From the NCBI RefSeq assembly GCF_041103235.1, contig NZ_JBGCUN010000001.1, positions 124,001 to 188,000 of the forward strand: a DNA stretch of 64,000 nucleotides. Direction: 5' to 3'. The translations under genes and the position numbers were made by a program. This document shows, in pieces, positions 25,602 to 34,034 of the stretch. A model generated the notes under the pieces. The model saw only the letters and a program-made list of their open reading frames with translations. It searched no databases and was not told the DNA's origin. The stretch is from Yoonia sp. R2331 (GTDB lineage Bacteria > Pseudomonadota > Alphaproteobacteria > Rhodobacterales > Rhodobacteraceae). Position 1 is the first letter of the stretch; every line of letters starts with the position of its first letter.

Positions 25602-26441
25602 TCAGCCGGGCAGACGGGTTAGCAGCCAGTCATGAAACGCGCGCGCAGCGGGCGTGTCGCTGGCCGAAAGGTAATACCCCTCTTGCGACGGGATCGTGCC
25701 GGGATGGGCGCGGGTCAACTGGCCGCTGTCCAGTGCGTGGGTTGCCAGCAGCGCGCTGACAAGTGCCACGCCGTTGCCAAGTGCGGCCATGTGCAGGGCC
25801 ATGCCAAAACTGTCGGCAAAAAGTGCGGGGTCTGGCACGGGGTTGATTTTTTGCCCCCATGCGGCCCAGCCGGTGGAGGTGCCGACAGCCTCGATCAGCG
25901 GCAGCGTGCTGAGGTCGCCGGAGAGGCCGGGGGCCTTGAGCGCGATCAAGTGGTTCGGTGTCAAAAGCCGGGCATCACGGCCCACCTGTTTTTGACTGCC
26001 AAAGCGAATTTCCACGTCCGCACGGGCGGTGTGAAAGTCATCGGGCCAGACGGCGGACAGAAAGCGGATTTTCAGCGCCGGGTGTGCGGCTGTGAAGTTT
26101 TGCAAGTGCGGCGCGATCACCCATTGCGCGACGCTGACCGAACTGGCGACGGTCAGCGTATCGGCAGCGGGGCCTGCGTCAAAGCCCTTGGTCGCGGCCT
26201 GCAACTGGCCCAGTGCCGCCTCGACCTGCGGCAAAAGACGGCGGCCATCGTCGGTCAGCGACAGCCCCCGCGCGCGACGGGTAAACAGCGGCACCCGCAG
26301 CCGGGTTTCCAGTGCTTTGACCTGCTGGCTGACGGCGGATTGGGTCATGCCAATTTCTGCCGCCGCAGCGGTGAAGCTGAGGTGGCGGCCTGCCGCCTCG
26401 AACGCGCGGAACCATGTGAGCGGCGGCAGGGATTTCGCCAT
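25602..26441 (-). CDS. LysR family transcriptional regulator (GcvA-like)
   Basis: 279 residues; N-terminal helix-turn-helix ARHLSFTAAAAEIGMTQSAVSQQVKALE-type segment (FTAAAAEIGMTQSAVSQQ, about 24-41), then the effector-binding domain. The pattern LPPLTWFRAFEAAGRHLSF is typical of GcvA-like members. ATG at 26441 is taken as start; the in-frame TTG two codons upstream is less likely. It is divergent from the DUF1185 operon and has a 7+7 inverted repeat in the gap, so it probably regulates that operon. Confidence 0.9.
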   Translation of the reverse strand: MAKSLPPLTWFRAFEAAGRHLSFTAAAAEIGMTQSAVSQQVKALETRLRVPLFTRRARGLSLTDDGRRLLPQVEAALGQLQAATKGFDAGPAADTLTVASSVSVAQWVIAPHLQNFTAAHPALKIRFLSAVWPDDFHTARADVEIRFGSQKQVGRDARLLTPNHLIALKAPGLSGDLSTLPLIEAVGTSTGWAAWGQKINPVPDPALFADSFGMALHMAALGNGVALVSALLATHALDSGQLTRAHPGTIPSQEGYYLSASDTPAARAFHDWLLTRLPG

Positions 26442-26453
26442 GGACAAGTCACC

Positions 26454-26470
26454 TATTAGCTTTGCTAATA
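26454..26470. promoter_or_regulatory. LysR/GcvA-type operator
   Basis: Perfect inverted repeat TATTAGC-TTT-GCTAATA between the LysR gene and the DUF1185 operon. The arms contain CTAAT, the pentamer described for GcvA sites in E. coli, and fit the T-N11-A form of LysR boxes. Confidence 0.6.
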
Positions 26471-26547
26471 CCTAAGCCCAAAGAACATTCGTTTGTCAAA
26501 GCGGGGGCGCGCGCGGATCATCTGCCGACTGACAGGAAAGCACCGCC

Positions 26548-27147
26548 ATGACCCCCGAAATCCGCAAGATCGTGACCTATGAAGAAGAGACCCTGATCGA
26601 GGGGTTTCGCACTGCCAAGCGCCCGTTGCGGATGTTTGCGGTGGCCGCTGTGCTGACGAACCCTTGGGCGGGGCGGTTTGTGGATGACCTGAAGCCCGAG
26701 ATTCAGGCGATGGGCCCGGTGCTGGGCCAGATGATGACAGAGCGGATGATCGCGTTGGCAGGCGGCGGTGACCGGATCGAGGCCTATGGCAAGGCCGCCG
26801 TTGTCGGGCTGAATGGCGAAATTGAGCACGCCTCTGGTCTGATCCACACGTTGCGGTTTGGCAATTTCTATCGCGAGGCGGTGGGCGCGAAGTCTTATCT
26901 GTCGTTCACCAATACGCGCGGCGGGGCCAATGCGCCGATCATGGTGCCGCTGATGGACAAGAACGATGCGGGCCGCCGGTCGCATTACCTGACCTTGCAA
27001 TTCGCGATCCCTGACGCGCCGCGCGATAACGAGGTTGTGGTGGTGCTGGGCGGGGCCGATGGCGGGCGGCCACATCACCGGATTGGCGACCGCTATCAGG
27101 ACCTAAAGGATCTGGGACATGACGTGGACAACCCGGCAGCGGTCTGA
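26548..27147 (+). CDS. amino acid synthesis family protein (DUF1185)
   Basis: 199 residues matching the DUF1185 'amino acid synthesis' family: the start IRKIVTYEEETLIEGF, AVAAVLTNPWAGRFV, the central GKAAVVGLNGEIEHASGLIH and MVPLMDKNDAGRRSHY. No biochemical reaction is firmly assigned to this family. It is the first gene of an operon with a hydrolase, a flavin monooxygenase and an aldehyde dehydrogenase, and overlaps the hydrolase ORF by 29 bases. Context points to breakdown rather than synthesis. Confidence 0.88.
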   Translation: MTPEIRKIVTYEEETLIEGFRTAKRPLRMFAVAAVLTNPWAGRFVDDLKPEIQAMGPVLGQMMTERMIALAGGGDRIEAYGKAAVVGLNGEIEHASGLIHTLRFGNFYREAVGAKSYLSFTNTRGGANAPIMVPLMDKNDAGRRSHYLTLQFAIPDAPRDNEVVVVLGGADGGRPHHRIGDRYQDLKDLGHDVDNPAAV

Positions 27148-27895
27148 CTTTGCAGGCCTGCGCGCCGTTGTGGCGGGCAATGGGCCGGTGCTTCTGTTGC
27201 TGCATGGCGTTGGTCTGCGGGCAGAGGCCTGGGGGGCGCAGATTGATGCGTTGGCAGGGGCATTCCGGGTGATCGCGGTGGACCTGCCTGGGCATGGCGA
27301 AAGCGGCGGCGTGGTGGATGATCTGGCGCGCGTGGCGGGGGAACTGGCCGCATCATTGGACGCACCAGCACTGGTGGCGGGGCATTCGATGGGCGCGATG
27401 ATCGCGCTGGAGGTTGCATCGCGTCATCCGGGCAAGCTGTGCGGTGTTGCGGCGCTGAATGCGATCTTTGAGCGTGACCCGGTGGCGTCAGCGGCGGTGC
27501 AGGCGCGGGCGGCGGCATTGGATGGGGTCAGCGCTGTGGACCCGGCGCTGACCTTGCAACGGTGGTTCGGCGAGGCCGACAGCGCGGAGCGGCGTGCCTG
27601 CGAGGCTTGGTTGCGCGGGGTGGACCCGGCGGCCTATCGCGCGGCCTATTCCGCCTTTGCACAAGGCGATGGGCCAGCGCCTGCGGCTTTGCAGGGGTTG
27701 GATTGCCCCGCGCTGTTCATGACCGGGGCGGAAGAACCCAATTCAACGCCTGCCATGTCACGGGCAATGGCGGGTCTGGCCCCCAAAGGCCGCGCGGTGA
27801 TCGTGCCGGGGGCCGCACATATGATGCCGATGACACATGCGGATGCGGTAACCCGCGCCTTGCATGCCCTAGCCACAGCCACCGGAGGGACCTGA
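27119..27895 (+). CDS. alpha/beta hydrolase
   Basis: 258 residues of the alpha/beta hydrolase fold: oxyanion motif LLLHGVGL (about 27-34), nucleophile elbow GHSMGAM (Ser about 92), acid and catalytic His near the C-terminus (GAAHMMPMTHAD). Overlaps the DUF1185 gene by 29 bases, so translation is coupled. It could hydrolyse an ester, lactone or ring-cleavage product in the operon's pathway. The substrate is unknown. Confidence 0.88.
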   Translation: MTWTTRQRSDFAGLRAVVAGNGPVLLLLHGVGLRAEAWGAQIDALAGAFRVIAVDLPGHGESGGVVDDLARVAGELAASLDAPALVAGHSMGAMIALEVASRHPGKLCGVAALNAIFERDPVASAAVQARAAALDGVSAVDPALTLQRWFGEADSAERRACEAWLRGVDPAAYRAAYSAFAQGDGPAPAALQGLDCPALFMTGAEEPNSTPAMSRAMAGLAPKGRAVIVPGAAHMMPMTHADAVTRALHALATATGGT

Positions 27896-27897
27896 GA

Positions 27898-28932
27898 ATG
27901 GAGTTTTCGCTTTTCGCGCATATGGAGCGCACGACGCCGGAACATTCCCAAGAGCAGTTGAATGCAGAGTTCATTGCCCTGTGTCAGATGGCCGATGACG
28001 CCAAGATGCGCGCGGTCTGGACGGGCGAACATCATGGGATGGATTTCACCATTGCGCCAAACCCGTTCCTGAATCTGGTGAATTTGGCGCATCACACCAA
28101 ACATGTGCGCCTTGGCACCGGCACGATTGTGGTGCCGTTCTGGCATCCGATCAAACTGGCCGGAGAGGCGGCATCAACCGATTTGATCACCGGAGGGCGG
28201 GTCGAGTTGGGGATGGCGCGCGGGGCCTATTCCTATGAATACGAGCGGTTGATGCCCGGCATGGACGCGATGGAGGCGGGGCTGCGCATGCGCGAAACCG
28301 TGCCGCTGCTGCCACAGCTTTGGGCCGGGGATTGCGCCCATACGGGGGAATTTTACAGCTTTCCCAGCACCTCGTCCGCGCCGAAACCCAAGCAGGACGG
28401 CGGCCCGCCCATTTGGATTGCGGCGCGCGACCCAAACAGCCATGAATTTGGGGTGCACAACGGGTTCAACATTCAGGTAACGCCGCTGTGGCAGGGGATT
28501 GAAGAAATCGAGGTGCTGATGGAGCGGTTCAACGCGGCTTGCGCCAGCTATGACGGGCCGCGCCCCAAGATCATGCTGCTGCACCATACCTATGTCGGGT
28601 CCGATGCGGCGGACGTGAGTGTCGCGGCGCAAGAGCTGTCGCGGTTCTATTGCTACTTTGGCGCGTGGTTCCAGAACAAGCGCCCGGTGGAACAGGGCCT
28701 AATCGCGGAACTGAGCGACGCAGAGCTGGCGGGCAACAAAATGATGTCGCCCGAAAACATGCACCGCGATCTGACGATTGGCACCGCACAAGAGGTGATT
28801 GACCAGATCAAGCGTTACGAGGACCTTGGGTACGACGAATATGCGTTCTGGATCGACAGTGGGATGAGTTTTGAACGCAAGCGCGCGTCGCTGCGGCGGT
28901 TCATCGACGAAGTGATGCCCGCGTTTCAATAG
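27898..28932 (+). CDS. LLM-class flavin-dependent oxidoreductase (bacterial luciferase-like)
   Basis: 344 residues with the luciferase-like TIM barrel: MEFSLFAHMERT, VWTGEHHGMDFTIAPNP, LGTGTIVVPFWHP and DLITGGRVELGMARG are the standard flavin-site motifs. These enzymes use FMNH2 and oxygen to oxygenate small substrates, for example in pyrimidine ring opening by RutA or in C-S and C-N cleavage. The ATG at 27898 has GGAGGG 8 bases upstream and lies 2 bases after the hydrolase stop; a much longer in-frame ORF from 27562 is spurious. No flavin reductase is seen nearby. Confidence 0.92.
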   Translation: MEFSLFAHMERTTPEHSQEQLNAEFIALCQMADDAKMRAVWTGEHHGMDFTIAPNPFLNLVNLAHHTKHVRLGTGTIVVPFWHPIKLAGEAASTDLITGGRVELGMARGAYSYEYERLMPGMDAMEAGLRMRETVPLLPQLWAGDCAHTGEFYSFPSTSSAPKPKQDGGPPIWIAARDPNSHEFGVHNGFNIQVTPLWQGIEEIEVLMERFNAACASYDGPRPKIMLLHHTYVGSDAADVSVAAQELSRFYCYFGAWFQNKRPVEQGLIAELSDAELAGNKMMSPENMHRDLTIGTAQEVIDQIKRYEDLGYDEYAFWIDSGMSFERKRASLRRFIDEVMPAFQ

Positions 28933-28941
28933 GATGGACCG

Positions 28942-30420
28942 ATGACAGAACTGACGCATTATCAATTGTTCATCGACGGAGCTTGGGTAGAGGGGTCGGC
29001 GGGTCAGGTGATGGCCAGCCAGAACCCCGCGACCGGGGCCGATTGGGCGACATTTGCCTGTGCCGCGCCTGCGGATGTGGACCGCGCGGTGGCAGCCGCA
29101 CGGCGGGCACTGGGTGATCCCGCGTGGCGGGATATGACGCAGACGGCGCGGGGCAAGTTGCTGTATCGCCTAGCGGATTTGATTGCGGAACATGCCGCTG
29201 AAATTGGCCGGGTGGAGACGCTGGACAGCGGCAAGCTGCTGTCGGAAACCGCGACCCAAAGCGCCTATGTCGCGGATTATTATCGCTATTATGCGGGGCT
29301 GGCGGACAAGATCGAAGGCGCGGTGCTGCCAATTGATAAGGCGGACATGCATGTTTTTACCCGGCGCGAACCGATTGGCGTGGTCGCCGCTGTGGTGCCG
29401 TGGAACGCGCAAATGTTCCTGACCGCAACCAAGCTGGGCCCGGCGCTGGCGGCGGGCTGCACTGTCGTTTTGAAAGCCTCTGAAATGGCCCCGGCCCCGA
29501 TGTTGGAGTTTGCCAAGCTGATTGAGATGGCGGGCTTTCCCAAGGGGGTCGTGTCGGTGATCACTGGCGACGCAGAAGGCTGTGCCATTCCGTTGACCGC
29601 GCACCCGGATGTGGACCGGATCGCGTTCACCGGCGGGCCGGAGACCGCGCGCCATGTGGTGCGAAACTCGGCCGAGAGTTTCGCAGTCACATCATTAGAA
29701 CTGGGGGGCAAATCGCCGATCATTGTCTTTGAAGACGCCGATCTGGATGGGGCCGCAAATGGGTTGATTGCGGGGAACTTTGGGGCATCTGGCCAAAGCT
29801 GTGTCGCGGGGTCGCGGGGTTTCGTGCAGCGCAGCATCTATGACGATCTGGTGGCGCGGATTGCGGAGAAGGTGAAGGGCGTAACCATCGGTGATCCGCT
29901 GGATGCGGCTACGCATATCGGGCCACTGTGCACGGCGGCACAGATCGACCGGATCAGAGAGACCTTGGCGCGCGCGGTGGAAGGCGGGGCCACGATCCGC
30001 TTTGGCGGTGTGCCGTTGGACCGGGCGGGGAACTTCATGCCGCCGACGCTGGTGGAATGCGCGGACAGGTCCACCGCGACGCTGGAAGTCGAGATGTTTG
30101 GCCCGGTCATGTCCTTGCTGCCATTTGACACCGAGGACGAGGCCATCGCGCTGGCCAATGACACGCCCTTTGGGCTGGGGTCGGGGGTGTTCACGCAGAA
30201 CCTAGCGCGGGCGCACCGGGTCTCTGCCCGGTTGAAGGCGGGCATCTGTTGGGTGAACACCTATCGCGCGGTGTCGCCGATTGCGCCTTTTGGCGGCTAC
30301 GGCCAGTCAGGTTATGGGCGCGAGGCGGGGGTGGATGCGATCCACGATTACACGCGCACCAAGACCACATGGATCAACACATCTGACGCGCCGATCCCGA
30401 ACCCCTTTGTGATCCGCTAG
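28942..30420 (+). CDS. NAD(P)-dependent aldehyde dehydrogenase
   Basis: 492 residues with the ALDH set: PWNAQMFLTATKLGPALAAG, general base Glu in SLELGGKSP (about 253) and the catalytic Cys in SGQSCVAGSRG (about 285-295). It oxidises an aldehyde to an acid and is the last gene of the DUF1185-hydrolase-LLM operon, so the aldehyde is likely a product of that pathway. It ends 2 bases from the convergent gamma-glutamyltransferase gene. Confidence 0.94.
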   Translation: MTELTHYQLFIDGAWVEGSAGQVMASQNPATGADWATFACAAPADVDRAVAAARRALGDPAWRDMTQTARGKLLYRLADLIAEHAAEIGRVETLDSGKLLSETATQSAYVADYYRYYAGLADKIEGAVLPIDKADMHVFTRREPIGVVAAVVPWNAQMFLTATKLGPALAAGCTVVLKASEMAPAPMLEFAKLIEMAGFPKGVVSVITGDAEGCAIPLTAHPDVDRIAFTGGPETARHVVRNSAESFAVTSLELGGKSPIIVFEDADLDGAANGLIAGNFGASGQSCVAGSRGFVQRSIYDDLVARIAEKVKGVTIGDPLDAATHIGPLCTAAQIDRIRETLARAVEGGATIRFGGVPLDRAGNFMPPTLVECADRSTATLEVEMFGPVMSLLPFDTEDEAIALANDTPFGLGSGVFTQNLARAHRVSARLKAGICWVNTYRAVSPIAPFGGYGQSGYGREAGVDAIHDYTRTKTTWINTSDAPIPNPFVIR

Positions 30421-30422
30421 GG

Positions 30423-32000
30423 TCAGTACCCCAGCGCGCAGCCGTCCTTGCGCGGGTCAGAGCCGCCCACCAGCACACCGTCAGCGCCCACAAGGATCGC
30501 CTGCGCGCCGCCAATGGCGGTGGGTGGGGCCACGACGGTGTGACCAAGGTCGGCAAGGTCCTGTTTGACCTGATCGGCATAGCCGTTTTCGACCCGAAGT
30601 TCGCCATTCTCGACAAAGCAGCGGGGGCCGTCGATGGCCGCCTGCGGGTCCATGCCGAAATCGGTGAGGTTGGAGACAAACCGCGCGTGGCCGGTGGATT
30701 GGTATTGCCCGCCCATCACGCCAAAGGGCATGTGCAGCTTGCCGCCGCGGCGCAGCATGGCGGGGATGATTGTGTGCATCGGGCGCTTGCCTGGCCCGGC
30801 CTCATTCGGGTGGCCGGGGGTGAGGTTGAAACCGGCGCCGCGGTTCTGAAAGAGAATGCCGTATTTCTCTGACGCGATACCAGAGCCGAAGCCGTGGAAG
30901 ATCGAATAGATCAGCGATACCGCCATGCGGTCGCGGTCAACGACAGTAATATAGATCGTGTCCTTATGGACGGATTCGGCCAGCGGTTCGCCCGCCGGCA
31001 GGGCACGGGTGGGGTCGATCATCGCGGCGAGGGCGGCGGCGGTGTCTTCGGACAGCAGGTGGTCCAGCCGGGTCACATGATCGGGGTCCGCAACAAAGCG
31101 GTTGCGGGCGTCATAGGCGAGTTTTGTCGCCTCCGCCTCGATATGGGCGCGCTGGGTGCCGTAGGGGTCCATCGCGGCGATGTCGAAGTGTTTGAGAATG
31201 TTCAGCAAAAGGATCGCAGCCGCGCCCTGTCCGTTGGGCGGGTGTTCGAGCAGTTCCAGCCCGGCATAGCCGCCGGTGATAGGATCGACGTAGTCTGCGG
31301 TTTGGGCCGCGAAGTCATCCAGCGTGTGACTGCCGCCAAGGGCCTGCAGCGTGGCAACCATGTCTTCGGCTACGGGGCCTTCGTAGAAACCGGCGCGGCC
31401 TTCGGAGGCAACCTCGCGCAGGGCCTCGGCCTGGCGCGGGGCGCGGAAGATTTGGCCCGGACGGGGGATATTGCCGCCCAGCAGAAAGTCGGTCTTGGCT
31501 TGCCCTTGCAGTTTGGCCGCGTCCTTGGCCCAGTCAGACGCGACACGGGGGGCCACGGGCACCCCAGCTTCGGCATAGTGGATTGCGGGTGCGAGCAGGG
31601 TTTTCAGGCCGAGTTTGCCCCAGTCAGAGGAAAGCTGGCAAAAGGCGTCAATCGCCCCCGGCACGGTCACGGCGGCAGGGTCATAAAGCGGCACATTGGT
31701 ATGGCCTGCGGCGCGCAGCGCATCTGCGGACAGACCGGCAGGCGCGCGGCCCGAGCCGTTCATCGCGCGCACCTCGTCACTGCCGGGCGGGGTGAACAGC
31801 ACAAAGCAATCGCCACCGATGCCAGTCATCTGCGGTTCGCAGAGTCCCAAGAGCACCGCACCTGCAATCGCGGCATCCATTGCGTTGCCGCCGGATTCGA
31901 GCATCTGCACCGCCACTTTGGCGGCCAACGGGTGTGACGTGGCGCACATGCCATTGGTGGCATAGACCGCCGAGCGGCCGGGTTGGTGAAAGTCGCGCAT
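30423..32000 (-). CDS. gamma-glutamyltransferase family protein
   Basis: 525 residues of the Ntn-hydrolase GGT family: MCATSHPLAAKVAVQMLESG, GIGGDCFVL, and the autoprocessing site with catalytic Thr in ESVHKDTIYITVVDRD (about residue 344), followed by a later glycine-rich region MGGQYQSTGHARFVSN. GGT enzymes move or hydrolyse gamma-glutamyl groups. No signal peptide is evident, so this is likely a cytoplasmic form. ATG at 32000 with GAGGATCAG upstream is preferred over the ORF opening at 32054. Transcribed toward the catabolic operon, it could act on a gamma-glutamylated intermediate. Confidence 0.9.
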   Translation of the reverse strand: MRDFHQPGRSAVYATNGMCATSHPLAAKVAVQMLESGGNAMDAAIAGAVLLGLCEPQMTGIGGDCFVLFTPPGSDEVRAMNGSGRAPAGLSADALRAAGHTNVPLYDPAAVTVPGAIDAFCQLSSDWGKLGLKTLLAPAIHYAEAGVPVAPRVASDWAKDAAKLQGQAKTDFLLGGNIPRPGQIFRAPRQAEALREVASEGRAGFYEGPVAEDMVATLQALGGSHTLDDFAAQTADYVDPITGGYAGLELLEHPPNGQGAAAILLLNILKHFDIAAMDPYGTQRAHIEAEATKLAYDARNRFVADPDHVTRLDHLLSEDTAAALAAMIDPTRALPAGEPLAESVHKDTIYITVVDRDRMAVSLIYSIFHGFGSGIASEKYGILFQNRGAGFNLTPGHPNEAGPGKRPMHTIIPAMLRRGGKLHMPFGVMGGQYQSTGHARFVSNLTDFGMDPQAAIDGPRCFVENGELRVENGYADQVKQDLADLGHTVVAPPTAIGGAQAILVGADGVLVGGSDPRKDGCALGY

Positions 32001-32251
32001 CTGATCCTCCCCGCGTAACAGGCGGCAAGTTAGGATAAATCGCGCGGGATGCAATGCGTGTGGGGGGAAGTCCCGGCGCCGCCCAACTGGGTGGGGGCTA
32101 TGACTGAGCGACGCCGGGTGAGCCTATGCAGCTACAAGGACAGGTGTCGCGGATTGCTGTGGCGGGGTCATGTCGCGATTGTGGTCATTGGTGGGCTTTC
32201 CAAGGGTCGTTTCGGGACGTAGTTTCGAAGTGATGAACAAAGAGGTGACCG

Positions 32252-33400
32252 ATGCGGGACGTCGTGATCAAAGGGGCCGCGCGCACGCCGATGGGCGGCT
32301 TTCAGGGGGTGTTTGCCGGGGTGGCGGCACCGGTGCTGGGTGGGGCTGCGATTAAGGCGGCTTTGGCGCAAACGGATGTGGACCGGGTGGATGAGGTCTT
32401 GATGGGCTGCGTCTTGCCTGCCGGGCAGGGGCAGGCACCGGCGCGGCAGGCCAGCTTTGCCGCCGGGTTGGGCGAGGATGTGCCTGCGACCACGCTGAAC
32501 AAGATGTGCGGTTCGGGGATGAAGGCCGCGATGATGGGGTTTGACCAGATCGCATTGGGCGGGGCTGAGGTGATGGTCTGCGGCGGCATGGAGAGCATGA
32601 CAGAGGCGCCGTACCTCATGCCAAAGATGCGCGGTGGTGCGCGGATCGGGCATCAGCAGGTGGTGGATTCGATGTTTCTGGATGGCCTGGAAGACGCCTA
32701 TGACAAGGGGCGTCTGATGGGCACCTTCGCCGAGGATTGCGCCGAGAAGTTTCAGTTTACCCGCGCCGATCAGGACCAATATGCGATTGGGTCGCTGGAT
32801 AATGCGCTGGCCGCCGAACGGTCGGGGGAGTTTGAGGCTGAAATCACCCCGGTGACGGTCCATGCCCGCCACGGTGAAGAGGTGATTGCCCGCGATGAGC
32901 AACCGGCCAAGGCGCGGCCCGAGAAGATCCCGACGCTGAAGCCGGCGTTTCGCAAGGGTGGCACGGTGACGGCGGCCAATGCCTCGAGCATCTCTGACGG
33001 GGCGGCGGCGCTGGTGTTGGGCACCGGTGCGGGCCGCGCGCGCATTCTGGGCCATGCCAGTCATGCGCAAGCGCCGGGGTGGTTTACCACAGCACCGGTG
33101 CCTGCGGCGCAGAAGCTTTTGGCGCGGATTGGCTGGCAGGTTGCGGATGTGGACCTGTGGGAGGTGAACGAAGCCTTTGCCGTGGTGCCGATGGCCTTCA
33201 TGACCGAGATGGGTGTGCCGCGCGACAAGATCAACGTCAACGGCGGGGCCTGTGCGCTGGGCCATCCGATTGGCGCGTCGGGCGCGCGGATTATCGTGAC
33301 ATTGCTGCATGCGCTGGAAGCGCGCGGGCTGAAGCGCGGGGTGGCCGCGATCTGTATTGGTGGCGGTGAGGGAACGGCCATCGCGATCGAGGTGATGTAG
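32252..33400 (+). CDS. acetyl-CoA acetyltransferase (thiolase)
   Basis: 382 residues with all thiolase catalytic elements: nucleophile Cys86 in NKMCGSGMKA, His in NVNGGACALGHPIGASG and the second Cys in AAICIGGGEGTA. It splits acetoacetyl-CoA into two acetyl-CoA or the reverse. AGAGGTGACC precedes the ATG. It stands alone behind a 250-bp gap, but acetoacetate made by BKACE upstream would need such an enzyme after CoA activation. Confidence 0.93.
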   Translation: MRDVVIKGAARTPMGGFQGVFAGVAAPVLGGAAIKAALAQTDVDRVDEVLMGCVLPAGQGQAPARQASFAAGLGEDVPATTLNKMCGSGMKAAMMGFDQIALGGAEVMVCGGMESMTEAPYLMPKMRGGARIGHQQVVDSMFLDGLEDAYDKGRLMGTFAEDCAEKFQFTRADQDQYAIGSLDNALAAERSGEFEAEITPVTVHARHGEEVIARDEQPAKARPEKIPTLKPAFRKGGTVTAANASSISDGAAALVLGTGAGRARILGHASHAQAPGWFTTAPVPAAQKLLARIGWQVADVDLWEVNEAFAVVPMAFMTEMGVPRDKINVNGGACALGHPIGASGARIIVTLLHALEARGLKRGVAAICIGGGEGTAIAIEVM

Positions 33401-33407
33401 AGCGGGG

Positions 33408-33451
33408 CAAATTCTGTGACAGAATTTGGATCAGACTTTTGCAAAAGTCTG
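33408..33451. repeat. double tight-hairpin element
   Basis: Hairpin 1: arms CAAATTCTG and CAGAATTTG around a TGA loop (33408-33428). Hairpin 2: the perfect 20-nt palindrome CAGACTTTTGCAAAAGTCTG (33432-33451). Three bases separate them. The thiolase stop is 8 bases before and the GAF-protein start 17 bases after. The element has a second copy at 63845-63889 with the same lengths and loop but compensated stem bases. Confidence 0.8.
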
Positions 33452-33468
33452 GGGCGCGAGAGGATAGG

Positions 33469-33921
33469 ATGCGGATAGATTACGACGACCTGAGCAAGGT
33501 GCTGGCGGCGCTGACGGCGGGCGAGGATGATGTGGTGGCGTTGATGGCCACGGTGGCCTGCGAGGTGCATCAGCGCGATGACCGGTTTGACTGGACCGGG
33601 TTTTACCGGGTTGTGGCCCCGGAGCTGTTGAAGATCGGCCCCTATCAGGGTGGGCATGGGTGCCTTGTGATCCCCTTTGCGCGCGGGGTGTGCGGGGCAG
33701 CCGCCCGCACCGGTGAGGTGCAATTGGTTGACGATGTGGATGCCTTCCCCGGCCATATCGCCTGCGCCAGTTCCACGCGGTCCGAGATTGTGCTGCCGGT
33801 CTGGGACCGGGACGGCGCGCTGTTGGGTGTCTTTGACATCGACAGCGATCAGCCGGGTGCGTTTGATCGAAACGACGCAGATGGCCTGAGCCGCGTGCTG
33901 AGAGAGGTCTTTGCGACATAG
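33469..33921 (+). CDS. free methionine-(R)-sulfoxide reductase (GAF domain)
   Basis: 150-residue single GAF domain. Three cysteines (Cys65, Cys75, Cys99) have the same spacing as the catalytic set known in yeast fRMsr (10 and 24 residues apart), in GYQGGHGCLVIPF-, RGVCG- and IACASSTRSE-type contexts. The enzyme reduces free Met-R-sulfoxide using thioredoxin. The ATG at 33469 has GAGAGGATAGG upstream; the ORF extends 10 codons further into the repeat element. Confidence 0.9.
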   Translation: MRIDYDDLSKVLAALTAGEDDVVALMATVACEVHQRDDRFDWTGFYRVVAPELLKIGPYQGGHGCLVIPFARGVCGAAARTGEVQLVDDVDAFPGHIACASSTRSEIVLPVWDRDGALLGVFDIDSDQPGAFDRNDADGLSRVLREVFAT

Positions 33922-33927
33922 ATTCTT

Positions 33928-33960
33928 GCCTCCGGCGGGGATTATTTTGGCCAGAAGAAG
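33928..33960 (+). repeat. GCCTCCGGCGGG-type intergenic repeat, copy 1
   Basis: GCCTCCGGCGGGGATTATTT followed by GGCCAGAAGAAG, directly after the fRMsr stop codon. A related copy in the other orientation lies at 46096-46130. This sequence type is, as far as I recall, common after genes in Rhodobacteraceae genomes; its role is unproven. Confidence 0.55.
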
Positions 33961-33976
33961 ATGAAAAATGGCTTTG

Positions 33977-34022
33977 GAATTTCACGAAGCTGGTGCATTG
34001 TGAAATTCGGGAACAATTTTTC
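33977..34022 (+). promoter_or_regulatory. operator before the XRE-cupin regulator
   Basis: Inverted repeat GAATTTCAC (33977-33985) and GTGAAATTC (34000-34008) with a 14-base spacer, followed by a further TTTTTCAC half-site near 34017-34024. It lies 27 bases before the regulator ATG, and is the likely site for autoregulation of the downstream operon. Confidence 0.6.
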
Positions 34023-34034
34023 ACGTGAGTCGCA

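Noticed and set aside
32001-32251. Small RNA or short gene before the thiolase
   Set aside because: A long-range CCCGGCG/CGCCGGG pairing exists, but there is no promoter or terminator to support an RNA gene.
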